NCBI GenBank assembly: GCA_934254835.1
Contig: CAKQMI010000029.1
Span: 1 to 24,780, forward strand
Source of the DNA: an uncultured Clostridia bacterium
GTDB taxonomy: Bacteria > Bacillota > Clostridia > Christensenellales > CAG-917
DNA: 24,780 nt
Direction of reading: 5' to 3'
The notes beneath the pieces were generated by a model. That model did not search any database and had not been told where the DNA came from. It saw only the letters and a program-made list of their open reading frames with translations. Positions 1-6,013 of this stretch are shown in pieces. Each line of letters begins with the position of its first letter. The stretch's first letter is position 1. The translations under genes and the position numbers were made by a program.

Positions 1-1010
1 CTGCTTTCCGTTTTCGGTTCTTTCAGCACCAACCCAACCTTGCGAACGGCGGTGAGCGACCTTGCTATGGTTATCGCACCGTTTTCTAAGTCGATATCCG
101 ACCATTCCAGTCCGCACAGTTCTCCACGGCGCATACCCGTTAGAAGAAGGGTAAGCATAGCCGTTTTATAGCGGATATCGGAATACTCGTCCGCCGTCTT
201 ATAGAACTTTTTAGCGTCTTCGTCATCCATATAATCAATTTCCCGTGGCGGTCGCTTAGGGAAGGATATGTAGTCGGCGCTAGCGTAGTTATCGGCTATC
301 AGCCGTTGCTTTTTTGCCGTAGCAAGCACCGCCCGTATGGTGCGCTTTATTTTGCTTATCGTTTCGTAAGCGTACTTTTGCGTCGTATGCGTGACGTTGA
401 ATAAGTTTTCCGTTTTCTCGCCCAGCGTTTCGGCTAGCCGTTTGGCATACTCGTAACTGATTTGCTTACCTGCCAACGCGTTGGATAGGGAGCAACTGCT
501 GAAATTCTTTTCGTATCGTAGTTTCATATAACCGATACCCGTTTGGTTCATTTTCTCACGCAAGGTTGGTTTTGCCGTAACGACCGTAACGATCTTTTTC
601 ATACGGTCGAGTTTATCGTAGTATTGCTGTATGATATTCGGCGTAAGTTCTTTGAGTTTGTATCCGCCGATATGCTTATTCGTCAATTCTATGGCGCTCT
701 CGCAGTTTACGTAATAACTCGCAGCCACTTCGTCTTTTCGCCTTTTTAGCCACCAAAGCGCGTAGTCCGAGAAAGTGGTTTCGGGGGATTGAGTCGGCTC
801 TCCCGACGCCGTTTCTGCCGCTTTAACGGCTGTTTCGTATTCGGCGGCGAACAACACTACTTCCCGTTCCGTTTGTTTTGGGGTAAGCCCGACGGGCGGT
901 TTCCAAGTGGTAGAGTGAACTTTGATTTCACCGCTACCCCTATCCTTAATTTTGACCTGTATCCGATAGGTCATACCGCTTTTCCCGGGGCGTTTGCTTA
1001 TACTTGCCAT
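1..1010 (-). CDS. int: Tyrosine-type site-specific integrase (3' end outside window)
   Basis: A tyrosine recombinase that would integrate and excise the element. The visible 336 residues hold an N-terminal arm-binding-like region (1-70), a core-binding domain and the start of the catalytic domain, with the box I motif TGMRRGELCGLEW at 290-302 (catalytic Arg 293). The box II HxxR and the Tyr nucleophile lie beyond the window edge. The ATG at 1008-1010 follows an AGGAGGT site at 1017-1023. Oddly, residues about 147-204 inside the core-binding region read like a Cro/C1-type helix-turn-helix: LREKM, then SLSNALAGKQISYEYAKR, then LAETLGEKTENLF. The gene is last in the leftward module, behind xis. 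The family call is certain; the insertion is my reading. Confidence 0.95.
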   Translation of the reverse strand, partial: MASISKRPGKSGMTYRIQVKIKDRGSGEIKVHSTTWKPPVGLTPKQTEREVVLFAAEYETAVKAAETASGEPTQSPETTFSDYALWWLKRRKDEVAASYYVNCESAIELTNKHIGGYKLKELTPNIIQQYYDKLDRMKKIVTVVTAKPTLREKMNQTGIGYMKLRYEKNFSSCSLSNALAGKQISYEYAKRLAETLGEKTENLFNVTHTTQKYAYETISKIKRTIRAVLATAKKQRLIADNYASADYISFPKRPPREIDYMDDEDAKKFYKTADEYSDIRYKTAMLTLLLTGMRRGELCGLEWSDIDLENGAITIARSLTAVRKVGLVLKEPKTES

Positions 1011-1016
1011 TAAATT

Positions 1017-1023
1017 ACCTCCT
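1017..1023 (-). promoter_or_regulatory. Ribosome binding site of int
   Basis: AGGAGGT on the minus strand, 6 bases before the ATG at 1008-1010. It fixes the integrase start. Confidence 0.8.
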
Positions 1024-1097
1024 ACGGCGTTTTATTAAGGGGCATAGCAATTCCCTTAACAAAAGAAAGCCGTAAATTTTTAGAAAAGTCTAGCGAT

Positions 1098-1292
1098 TTA
1101 GTCGTGTAAACCGCTAAAATATTTAAATAAATCGTCTAAATCCACTAAAAGTTTCTTCCCCGTAAATACGCAGCGTATTTTACCGCTTTTGCAAAGGCTG
1201 CGAACGCAGTTAGGGGTTACCGCCGTCATAGGGTCTATCGCCTTAATTTCGGCTATGGTTTCAGTTATCGTTCTCATTCTGGGAATTGTCAT
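1098..1292 (-). CDS. xis: Excisionase-like small winged-HTH protein
   Basis: 64 residues. The central part has the pattern of MerR-like/excisionase DNA-binding domains: a helix-turn-helix (TPNCVRSLCKSGKI) followed by a wing and the KKLLVDLDDLFKYF tail that is typical of Xis proteins of Gram-positive integrative elements. Such proteins bend att DNA and bias the integrase toward excision. The start ATG at 1290-1292 has AAGGAG at 1299-1304. It lies directly upstream of int on the same strand, which is the usual pairing. The family is inferred from size, pattern and context; residue-level certainty is moderate. Confidence 0.75.
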   Translation of the reverse strand: MTIPRMRTITETIAEIKAIDPMTAVTPNCVRSLCKSGKIRCVFTGKKLLVDLDDLFKYFSGLHD

Positions 1293-1400
1293 CTAATACT
1301 CCTTCTTTCTCATATTTTTCTCCTTTTCCTTGAATCTTCGTATCTTCGTTGCATTGTTGCGTCGTTCTTCGTATCTTAATTTCTTTGAATTTTTGAATAA

Positions 1401-1439
1401 ATTTTGATTTTCGTTTGAATTAAAATCGAAAATCAAAAT
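1401..1439. repeat. Perfect 13-bp inverted repeat upstream of xis
   Basis: ATTTTGATTTTCG at 1401-1413 is matched by its exact complement at 1427-1439, with a 13-nt loop. It lies in the 344-base gene-free stretch 1293-1636. It could be a terminator-like hairpin or a binding site for Int/Xis or the repressor; there is no T-tract that decides it. Confidence 0.6.
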
Positions 1440-1443
1440 CAAA

Positions 1444-1509
1444 CGAAGTGGCGTATTTTTAGCATTTTTTTAAAGATTTGTCACTAAAATCGCCTTTTTC
1501 GCCACTTCG
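1444..1509. repeat. 10-bp inverted repeat CGAAGTGGCG/CGCCACTTCG
   Basis: Arms at 1444-1453 and 1500-1509 are perfect complements with a 46-nt AT-rich spacer. A third short inverted pair, AACTCA (1564-1569) and TGAGTT (1592-1597), encloses a C-rich segment. Together with the repeat at 1401-1439 this makes the gene-free stretch 1293-1636 look like a cis-acting site (Int/Xis binding or an oriT). No known oriT motif is recognised. Confidence 0.55.
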
Positions 1510-1636
1510 AACGAGTTTTGAAAATATTTTTTGATTTTGCGCTTTGATTTTTGATTATGCGGAAACTCACGTATGATTGCCACCCCGCTTATGAGTTAAA
1601 AATCGTAGAGATTTGACATCCCCCCAGGGAACGCAA

Positions 1637-1765
1637 TTAGACCCTACCACTCTCGTCTTCCATTTTCTTGATTTCATCGCATTCCATCAGGGCAAAGTAG
1701 TGCACGTACGCACCGTCAGGTTCTTGCTCGTACTCGTGCTTAATATAGCAACGACGGGTCAGAAA
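1637..1765 (-). pseudogene. Open continuation beyond the stop of the small ORF
   Basis: Reading on in the same frame past the TAA at 1766-1768 gives 42 more sense codons and then TAA at 1637-1639. The peptide looks like real coding sequence (for example HEYEQEPDGAYVHYFALMEC), not random AT-rich translation. This suggests the upstream 62-residue ORF was once about 105 residues and was cut by a nonsense change. No start codon with a good ribosome site begins this part on its own. Confidence 0.5.
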
Positions 1766-1954
1766 TTATTCTAATTCAAACGTCAAATTATAGGTGGTAA
1801 TAATATCGATTCGTTCGGTTTTGGGCAATCCGTCGTTGTAGATATCTTGCAATTTCTTGGTGCTGAGTTCCCAGCCGTCGTTACCGCTTTCTTGAGCATA
1901 AATTCCTATAATATTTTTCATTCTTTTTTCTTGCGAGTTTTTAAGTTCTACCAC
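1766..1954 (-). CDS. Small hypothetical protein of the element, probably truncated
   Basis: 62 residues from a GTG at 1952-1954, or 51 residues from the ATG at 1919-1921. The GTG is plausible because GGAG lies inside the end of the upstream dnaC-like gene and the two genes abut, suggesting translational coupling. I do not recognise a family. The protein is hydrophilic and contains SGNDGWELSTKKLQDIYNDG. The frame stays open for 42 codons beyond its stop, so the product may be a truncated form of a longer element-encoded protein. It sits between the DnaC-like gene and xis. Confidence 0.5.
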   Translation of the reverse strand: MVELKNSQEKRMKNIIGIYAQESGNDGWELSTKKLQDIYNDGLPKTERIDIITTYNLTFELE

Positions 1955-1955
1955 G

Positions 1956-2777
1956 TTAAATGTCTCCGTTAATAAATTTTAATAGTTTTTTCTCGTTTTG
2001 TTTGCGTACGAGGTCACGCATATTTTCGCAGTCTAACTGCCGTTCGAATAGGCACGAGCCTTTAATTCGGTGAGCCGTCCGTTCTTCGTAATTGCAATTC
2101 TCCATTAGGGCGCTGATGCGATAATTACTTGAATAGATGGTTGGTTTTTTAGCATTGATACGAGTATTGATAAGGTCAAACGCTATCGTTTGCAGCCAAC
2201 CCGTACCCGCTTTAACGTTTTCTGCGCCGATATCGTCCAAAAAGAGAAAGTCAACCGTTTCGGCTTTGTTAAGTACGGCAGACTGCGCCGAGTTGTTTCC
2301 AAAGCCTTCTTTTAGTTTTCTTTCAATCTCCACGAAACTGGTAAACAGTACGGTGTATAACTTATCCGCCAGGGCGTTACCCATACATGCGGTAAGATGA
2401 GTTTTGCCAACGCCGGGAACGCCGTAAAGATAAGCGCCGACGCCCGCCGCGTACATTTTGCCCGCATGAAAGCAATAGTTCCGACACATTTGATAGACTT
2501 CCTTGTTGTTAGGTATAATCGTAGCCGTTTCGAACGTACAGTTTCTAAAATGCTTTCCGAGCGCGCTGTTACGGCGGTATTCTTCTGCTTTTACTTTCCG
2601 TTCATGCAGTTTTCGCTCGTTTTCGGCTTTTTTATAAGCCTCTTCACGGCATTTGCAGGCGACGGGAAAATAACTGTCTTCAATACGGCATACCCTTGGC
2701 GTGTGGCAGTTTTTGCAATAGGCAAGTCCGTCGTCGCCCAAGTATTCGTCGGTTTGTAGTACAATCGTTTTCATCAA
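1956..2777 (-). CDS. DnaC/IstB-like AAA+ ATPase (helicase loader)
   Basis: 273 residues. The N-terminus carries a probable zinc site (C21, C24, C30, C41, C43), followed by a charged helical linker and an AAA+ core: Walker A GVPGVGKT (119-126), Walker B FLFLDDIG (177-184) and a sensor I-like YSSNY near 215-219. This is the layout of DnaC-type loaders, which place the replicative helicase on single-stranded DNA. Phages, plasmids and integrative elements often carry one next to a winged-helix initiator, as here (2780-3202). The start could be either Met of the MM pair; the gene begins 2 bases after the upstream stop, so translation is probably coupled. Confidence 0.85.
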   Translation of the reverse strand: MMKTIVLQTDEYLGDDGLAYCKNCHTPRVCRIEDSYFPVACKCREEAYKKAENERKLHERKVKAEEYRRNSALGKHFRNCTFETATIIPNNKEVYQMCRNYCFHAGKMYAAGVGAYLYGVPGVGKTHLTACMGNALADKLYTVLFTSFVEIERKLKEGFGNNSAQSAVLNKAETVDFLFLDDIGAENVKAGTGWLQTIAFDLINTRINAKKPTIYSSNYRISALMENCNYEERTAHRIKGSCLFERQLDCENMRDLVRKQNEKKLLKFINGDI

Positions 2778-2779
2778 TC

Positions 2780-3202
2780 TTATTCGCCCCAGTCGATACC
2801 GTAATTACTTTCGTAAGAAATATTATTTTTATCTATTCTACTTACTGTATTATGGTTAGCGTTTTTAAGCGTATGCTTTTCGCATTTTTGAGCGTTACCC
2901 ACGCTTATTTTTGACAGCGCTATTGAAGAATTCGGTTTAATGATACGCTTACGATAACCGTTATCGTCTGTAATGCGACTAACGGTTATGAGTTTGTAAC
3001 GTTTAAGTACCCCTATCAATCTGCTCACCGATTGAATTGACAGGTTTAATCGCCTTGCAAAATACTTATTTGATGCAAAGCAAAACCCGTCGGTTTGCGA
3101 TAAGGCGCAAATCTCTCCATGCAGTATTTTTGCGCGTGGCGGAATAGAAGTGATAGAATTCACTTTTTCGTCCAGTTTTATGTAGTTCCTACTAGTTATC
3201 AA
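2780..3202 (-). CDS. Winged-HTH replication-type protein of the element
   Basis: 140 residues from a TTG start at 3200-3202 with a perfect AGGAGG at 3210-3215. Residues about 20-80 form a helix-turn-helix: PPRAKILHGEICALSQTDG, then ASNKYFARRLNLSIQSVSRL, then LKRYKLITVSR. This is the pattern of the helix-turn-helix replication proteins found on integrative elements and phages of Firmicutes. The C-terminal third is polar and unstructured. Pairing with the downstream DnaC-like loader supports a role in element replication initiation. A TGTTCGCA box upstream (3238-3246) suggests control by the XRE repressor. Confidence 0.7.
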   Translation of the reverse strand: MITSRNYIKLDEKVNSITSIPPRAKILHGEICALSQTDGFCFASNKYFARRLNLSIQSVSRLIGVLKRYKLITVSRITDDNGYRKRIIKPNSSIALSKISVGNAQKCEKHTLKNANHNTVSRIDKNNISYESNYGIDWGE

Positions 3203-3237
3203 CGTGTTTCCTCCTGTTTATATATTTGTTAGCAATC

Positions 3238-3246
3238 TTGCGAACA
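3238..3246 (-). promoter_or_regulatory. Candidate repressor half-site TGTTCGCAA
   Basis: TTGCGAACA on the plus strand repeats the arm found twice around the repressor promoter at 3802-3875. It lies 36 bases upstream of the winged-HTH gene, so the XRE repressor may control both transcription units. Confidence 0.45.
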
Positions 3247-3259
3247 CTCGGGTAAAATT

Positions 3260-3284
3260 AAAAAGGAATCGGCAATTCCTTTTT
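3260..3284 (-). terminator. Rho-independent terminator after the XRE gene
   Basis: AAAAAGGAAT (3260-3269) and ATTCCTTTTT (3275-3284) form a 10-bp stem with a 5-nt loop. Read on the minus strand it ends in a T-rich run, just past the XRE stop codon. Confidence 0.7.
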
Positions 3285-3298
3285 AGGAAGGGAACAGA

Positions 3299-3784
3299 CT
3301 AATCTTCTACGTCGGCGTCAAACTTACGAATTGCCACTCCTTTTGATATAAGACCGTCAACGGCTGAAATTATCGCAAGCGATTCGTCTTCGTTGTCGAC
3401 CACTAGCGAATCCAAGTTGTCCACTTGCATTAGTTTGCGTACTACTAGTCTGGCAAATTGATTTTTGCGTAAGAATTCAGCCATATCGGGAGCAAGTTCC
3501 TTTCTTCCTAATCCGATCAATTCCATAACCTCATACTCGGTATTTTCATCCACTCTGTAAGCAGAAAGGATTTTCTTGAGAACCTCGCCTACGGGCGGAT
3601 AGCGTCTGTCGTTTTCAAGGTCGGAAAGATATGCCGGGGATATTCCTATTTCTCCACAAGCACCACGGAGCGACAAATTGCACCTTTCTCTTAACTTCTT
3701 TATCATTTTTCCGAAGGTAACGCCTTCTGCGTTTGCAATTACTGCGCCGTCTTCTCTTCTGGGCATAGCCTTATATTTTGCCAT
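3299..3784 (-). CDS. XRE-family transcriptional regulator (element repressor)
   Basis: 161 residues with a Cro/C1-type helix-turn-helix at about 26-80 (FGKMIKKLRERCNLSLRGAC, then GISPAYLSDLENDRRYPP). The C-terminal half is helical and acidic, and I do not recognise a domain in it. The ATG at 3782-3784 is preceded by AAGGAG. A near-consensus sigma-70 promoter lies upstream (TTGACA, 17-nt spacer, TATAAT) and is bracketed by an 11-bp inverted repeat, consistent with autoregulation. It sits between the divergent hipBA pair and the leftward replication/integration genes, the place of a lysogeny-type repressor. Confidence 0.85.
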   Translation of the reverse strand: MAKYKAMPRREDGAVIANAEGVTFGKMIKKLRERCNLSLRGACGEIGISPAYLSDLENDRRYPPVGEVLKKILSAYRVDENTEYEVMELIGLGRKELAPDMAEFLRKNQFARLVVRKLMQVDNLDSLVVDNEDESLAIISAVDGLISKGVAIRKFDADVED

Positions 3785-3801
3785 AGTCTTACTCCTTTAA
3801 T

Positions 3802-3875
3802 ATATGTTCGCATTTTTGCTTACATTAGTATTATATGCAACTTAAAATAATTTGTCAACAAAATTGCGAACATAT
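3802..3875 (-). promoter_or_regulatory. XRE gene promoter bracketed by inverted TGTTCGCA operators
   Basis: On the minus strand, TTGACA (complement at 3853-3858) and TATAAT (complement at 3830-3835) are 17 nt apart. ATATGTTCGCA at 3802-3812 and its exact complement TGCGAACATAT at 3865-3875 lie on each side. The placement fits an autorepressor binding on both flanks of its own promoter. Confidence 0.75.
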
Positions 3876-4033
3876 TTTAAAATTTTTTTTAATTATGTTT
3901 ATTAGAGTTGATAATTTACATATGAACAGGGGAAAACATGCCGTTACCGAAAATCGTTTGACTTTCTGAAATTGTTTTTTATAAAGCGATGAATTTTTGA
4001 CCAAAACAAACGAAATAAATTATCGTATAGTTG

Positions 4034-4062
4034 GCAGTTTTTCAAAAAAAATTGAATACTGC
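4034..4062. repeat. Hairpin upstream of the hipB promoter
   Basis: GCAGT (4034-4038) with ACTGC (4058-4062), and TTCAA (4041-4045) with TTGAA (4052-4056), form an interrupted stem around an A-run. It lies in the 334-base gene-free stretch 3785-4118. Apart from the two promoters and this hairpin I see only AT-rich sequence there. Confidence 0.4.
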
Positions 4063-4080
4063 TTATATACGAGCAAATTG

Positions 4081-4116
4081 TTGACAAAAAGACTAAAATA
4101 TGCTAATATATTAGCA
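4081..4116 (+). promoter_or_regulatory. hipBA promoter with 16-bp palindromic operator
   Basis: TTGACA (4081-4086) and TAATAT (4104-4109) are 17 nt apart. The perfect palindrome TGCTAATATATTAGCA (4101-4116) covers the -10 box and ends 2 bases before the hipB ATG. A HipB-type dimer binding there would block the promoter. The expected transcription start is near 4116, giving almost no leader. Confidence 0.75.
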
Positions 4117-4118
4117 CT

Positions 4119-4409
4119 ATGGAAAGAAAGTTTGATATAAGCGATTTCGTAAACGCACCCACAATTCAATCGACGCTCGTTTCTTTGACCGACAGGGTTA
4201 AAGCGCGCAGAAAGGAATTAAAGTTATCTCAAAAACTCCTTGCACAAAAGTCGGGGGTTTCTTACGCGTCCGTTCGACGTTTTGAAAGTACGGGCGATAT
4301 AGCGTTCGTATCCTTATTAAAAATCGCAAGCGCACTCAATTGTCTTGAAGATTTCAACGAGCTTTTCGGCAGTAAAAGAATAACGAGCTTAAAGGACTTG
4401 AAGTTATGA
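4119..4409 (+). CDS. hipB: HipB-like antitoxin (XRE family)
   Basis: 96 residues. A Cro/C1 helix-turn-helix spans about 26-80 (LTDRVKARRKELKLSQKLLA, then SGVSYASVRRFESTGDIAF), with a short N-terminal arm and a C-terminal tail that could contact the toxin. HipB neutralises HipA and represses the operon. Its stop overlaps the hipA start by 4 bases (ATGA), the usual coupling. There is no Shine-Dalgarno site before the ATG, and the -10 box ends only 9 bases upstream, so the message may be leaderless. The call rests mainly on adjacency to hipA. Confidence 0.85.
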   Translation: MERKFDISDFVNAPTIQSTLVSLTDRVKARRKELKLSQKLLAQKSGVSYASVRRFESTGDIAFVSLLKIASALNCLEDFNELFGSKRITSLKDLKL

Positions 4410-5509
4410 TTAAAGACGTAAAAAAAGTTACAGTTAAGTATAACGGTCGCACAGTCGGATATCTTGCCGAAATCGAACCGTCCGTCATCGCCTTTCAATA
4501 CGACGACGCCTGGGTGAAAAACGGCTTTTCCATATCTCCTTTATCGTTACCTCTCAATAATGCCGTTCACGTTAGCAAAAAAGACTTATTCGCGGGATTA
4601 TACGGCGTGTTTTGGGATTCTCTCCCCGATGGCTGGGGCGAATTGCTGATGAATCGTTTATTGAGCAAGAAAGGAATAAATCCCAACAAAATTTCCATTT
4701 TAACCAAGTTGTCGCTCGTGAATAAAAACGGCTTAGGCGGATTGACGTACGAACCTACTCAACCTTTTGAATACGAATACGGCGATTTTAATTTTGACGA
4801 ACTGTCAAAGGAAATCGAAAAGATATTAAACGACGAAAACGAAACCGATGATTTGGATTTGGTTTACGGTTTGGGCGGCTCCAGCGGCGGCGCAAGACCA
4901 AAGGCGCACATTAAACTAAACGGCGAAGAATGGATTGTAAAATTCGCTTGCAGAATCGACCCGAAAAACATAGGCGAAAAAGAATTTATCGCAAACCAAA
5001 CTGCCGAAAAATGCGGTATCAACGTAAACGAATATAAACTGTTTCCGTCCAAGTTATGCATGGGCTATTTCGGAGTAAAGCGATTTGACCGAAAAGGTGA
5101 AAGGCGTGTCCATACGATTTCGCTTGCTGCTCTCCTGGAAACTACTCACAAAATACCAAACCTTGACTATATGCATCTATTCCAGGTGATTCAAACCATT
5201 AGTGCGAAACCTACCGATGATTTATACGAGGCGTTCCGCCGTATGTGTTTTAACGTGTTCTATAACAATAAAGACGATCATGGAAAGAATTTTGCATTCA
5301 TTTACGACGAAACGCTTAACGGCTACGCGCTTTCTCCTGCATACGACCTAACGCGCGTAACCGATAAATATGAGCACGAAATGACGGTAAACGGTAACGG
5401 CAATCCGACCAAAGACGATTTGCTTGCGGTAGCAAAGGAATTCAGGTTATCTGTTACCAAGTGCAAATCCATAATGAATTCGATTGAAAAAATTTGCATG
5501 GACAAATGA
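4406..5509 (+). CDS. hipA: HipA-family Ser/Thr kinase toxin
   Basis: 367 residues with the two-part HipA layout: an N-terminal subdomain (about 1-115, with SLPLNN and FWDSLPDGWGE) and the kinase-fold HipA_C domain. Visible kinase parts are the glycine-rich loop GLGGSSGGARPK (155-166, with a Ser pair where autophosphorylation occurs in the family), an ATP-binding Lys (WIVKF, K179), the catalytic segment NKDDHGKN (288-295, D290) and the metal-binding PAYDLT (311-316, D314). HipA of E. coli phosphorylates glutamyl-tRNA synthetase; the target here is unknown. All key residues are present, so the toxin is probably active. It is likely a stability cargo of the element. Confidence 0.93.
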   Translation: MIKDVKKVTVKYNGRTVGYLAEIEPSVIAFQYDDAWVKNGFSISPLSLPLNNAVHVSKKDLFAGLYGVFWDSLPDGWGELLMNRLLSKKGINPNKISILTKLSLVNKNGLGGLTYEPTQPFEYEYGDFNFDELSKEIEKILNDENETDDLDLVYGLGGSSGGARPKAHIKLNGEEWIVKFACRIDPKNIGEKEFIANQTAEKCGINVNEYKLFPSKLCMGYFGVKRFDRKGERRVHTISLAALLETTHKIPNLDYMHLFQVIQTISAKPTDDLYEAFRRMCFNVFYNNKDDHGKNFAFIYDETLNGYALSPAYDLTRVTDKYEHEMTVNGNGNPTKDDLLAVAKEFRLSVTKCKSIMNSIEKICMDK

Positions 5510-5540
5510 TTTTTAGTATACTGAACATAATAGCACACAT

Positions 5541-5605
5541 TTTGGTGACCAGGGTTTATAAAATGCCTTATTTTACCTAAGATTTGGCAACCAAATTTGG
5601 TGACC
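5541..5605. repeat. Direct repeats TTTGGTGACC near the element end
   Basis: TTTGGTGACC occurs at 5541-5550 and 5596-5605 (55-bp spacing). It lies between hipA and the att core, where integrase arm-type sites are expected, so these are candidate arm sites. Confidence 0.45.
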
Positions 5606-5617
5606 TTTTTGGTTGCC
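5586..5617 (+). terminator. Probable hipA terminator hairpin
   Basis: GGCAACCAAA (5586-5595) and TTTGGTTGCC (5608-5617) form a perfect 10-bp stem, followed by TTGGGTTTTT. It lies 77 bases after the hipA stop. It overlaps one TTTGGTGACC repeat, so it could instead be part of the att region. Confidence 0.5.
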
Positions 5618-5664
5618 TTGGGTTTTTGAACGCTATAAAAGTTGTTAAAAGGCGTAAAAATTAT

Positions 5665-5723
5665 GCAAAATACGGCGGGTAAATGGCGGAAATGACGCAA
5701 AATACGCATTTTATGTATTTTGC
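5665..5723. repeat. Three GCAAAATAC boxes beside the att core
   Basis: GCAAAATAC at 5665-5673 and 5697-5705, and its inverted copy GTATTTTGC at 5715-5723. The last two form a 9-bp inverted repeat with a 9-nt spacer, 26 bases from the tRNA fragment. These are good candidates for integrase or excisionase binding sites. Confidence 0.5.
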
Positions 5724-5749
5724 AAACCCTACGTCAGGGGCAGATATAT

Positions 5750-5794
5750 CCTCCTAAGGGTTAGTTGTGGGTTCGATTCCCGCCGGGAGTACCA
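5750..5794 (+). other. attR: 3' half of tRNA-Arg(CCU) left by integration
   Basis: The fragment begins at the anticodon loop (CTCCTAA, anticodon CCU), keeps the 3' anticodon strand GGGTT, a full T arm (GTGGG TTCGATT CCCGC), the acceptor strand CGGGAGT and ACCA. No matching 5' acceptor (ACTCCCG) or D arm lies upstream, so it is not a functional tRNA. It is the short duplicate of the target gene made by tyrosine integrases that recombine in the anticodon loop. Confidence 0.85.
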
Positions 5795-5821
5795 AAAACG
5801 ACTGTGAAGACAGTCGTTTTT
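5794..5821 (+). terminator. Terminator of the original tRNA-Arg gene
   Basis: AAAAACGACTGT (5794-5805) and its exact complement (5810-5821) form a 12-bp stem with a GAAG loop, ending in T5. It directly follows the tRNA CCA, as expected for the native tRNA transcription unit, now separated from its gene by the element. Confidence 0.85.
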
Positions 5822-5901
5822 ATATGATAAAGAGAAAGGTGTGTTGATTAAAAATGCATAAAAGGTTTTCGGGAATAGATTGTGGCAAATGAAAAACAAT
5901 A

Positions 5902-5937
5902 GGTTTAGGGGGAGGAAAAGAGGGGATAAAGGTGGGG
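5902..5937 (+). other. G-rich polypurine tract
   Basis: An almost pure purine stretch with G5, G4 and G4 runs between the tRNA terminator and the next gene. It has only three runs of three or more Gs, so a standard four-run quadruplex is not met. Nothing else is seen in 5822-5962. Confidence 0.3.
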
Positions 5938-5962
5938 AAATGAAAAAACGGGCAAAAAGAAA

Positions 5963-5986
5963 CGAGACGCCGAAAAGGGCGTCTCG
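5963..5986 (-). terminator. Terminator of the membrane protein gene
   Basis: CGAGACGCC (5963-5971) and GGCGTCTCG (5978-5986) form a perfect 9-bp stem with a 6-nt loop. On the minus strand it is followed by a T-rich run. It lies 27 bases past the stop of the 6014-7018 gene. Confidence 0.8.
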
Positions 5987-6013
5987 ATGGGTTTTTTGAG
6001 ATTGGCGGGGTTG

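Larger units (their letters stand above)
1..5794. mobile_element. Integrated genetic element in tRNA-Arg(CCU), right-hand part
   Basis: The stretch carries integrase, excisionase, a DnaC-like loader, a winged-helix replication-type protein, an XRE repressor and hipBA. Its right edge is a tRNA 3' half without its 5' half. Intergenic DNA is visibly more AT-rich than in the genes to the right. No capsid, terminase, relaxase or mating-pore gene is seen, so it is either a small satellite-type or mobilisable element, or the rest lies left of the window. The left boundary is not visible. Integrase-last organisation predicts the intact tRNA just beyond the integrase 3' end. Confidence 0.85.

Noticed and set aside
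5750..5794. Functional tRNA-Arg gene
   Set aside because: The 5' acceptor strand, D arm and 5' anticodon strand are missing, so it is only the attR remnant.
5902..5937. G-quadruplex regulatory element
   Set aside because: Only three runs of three or more Gs are present and no gene start depends on the tract.
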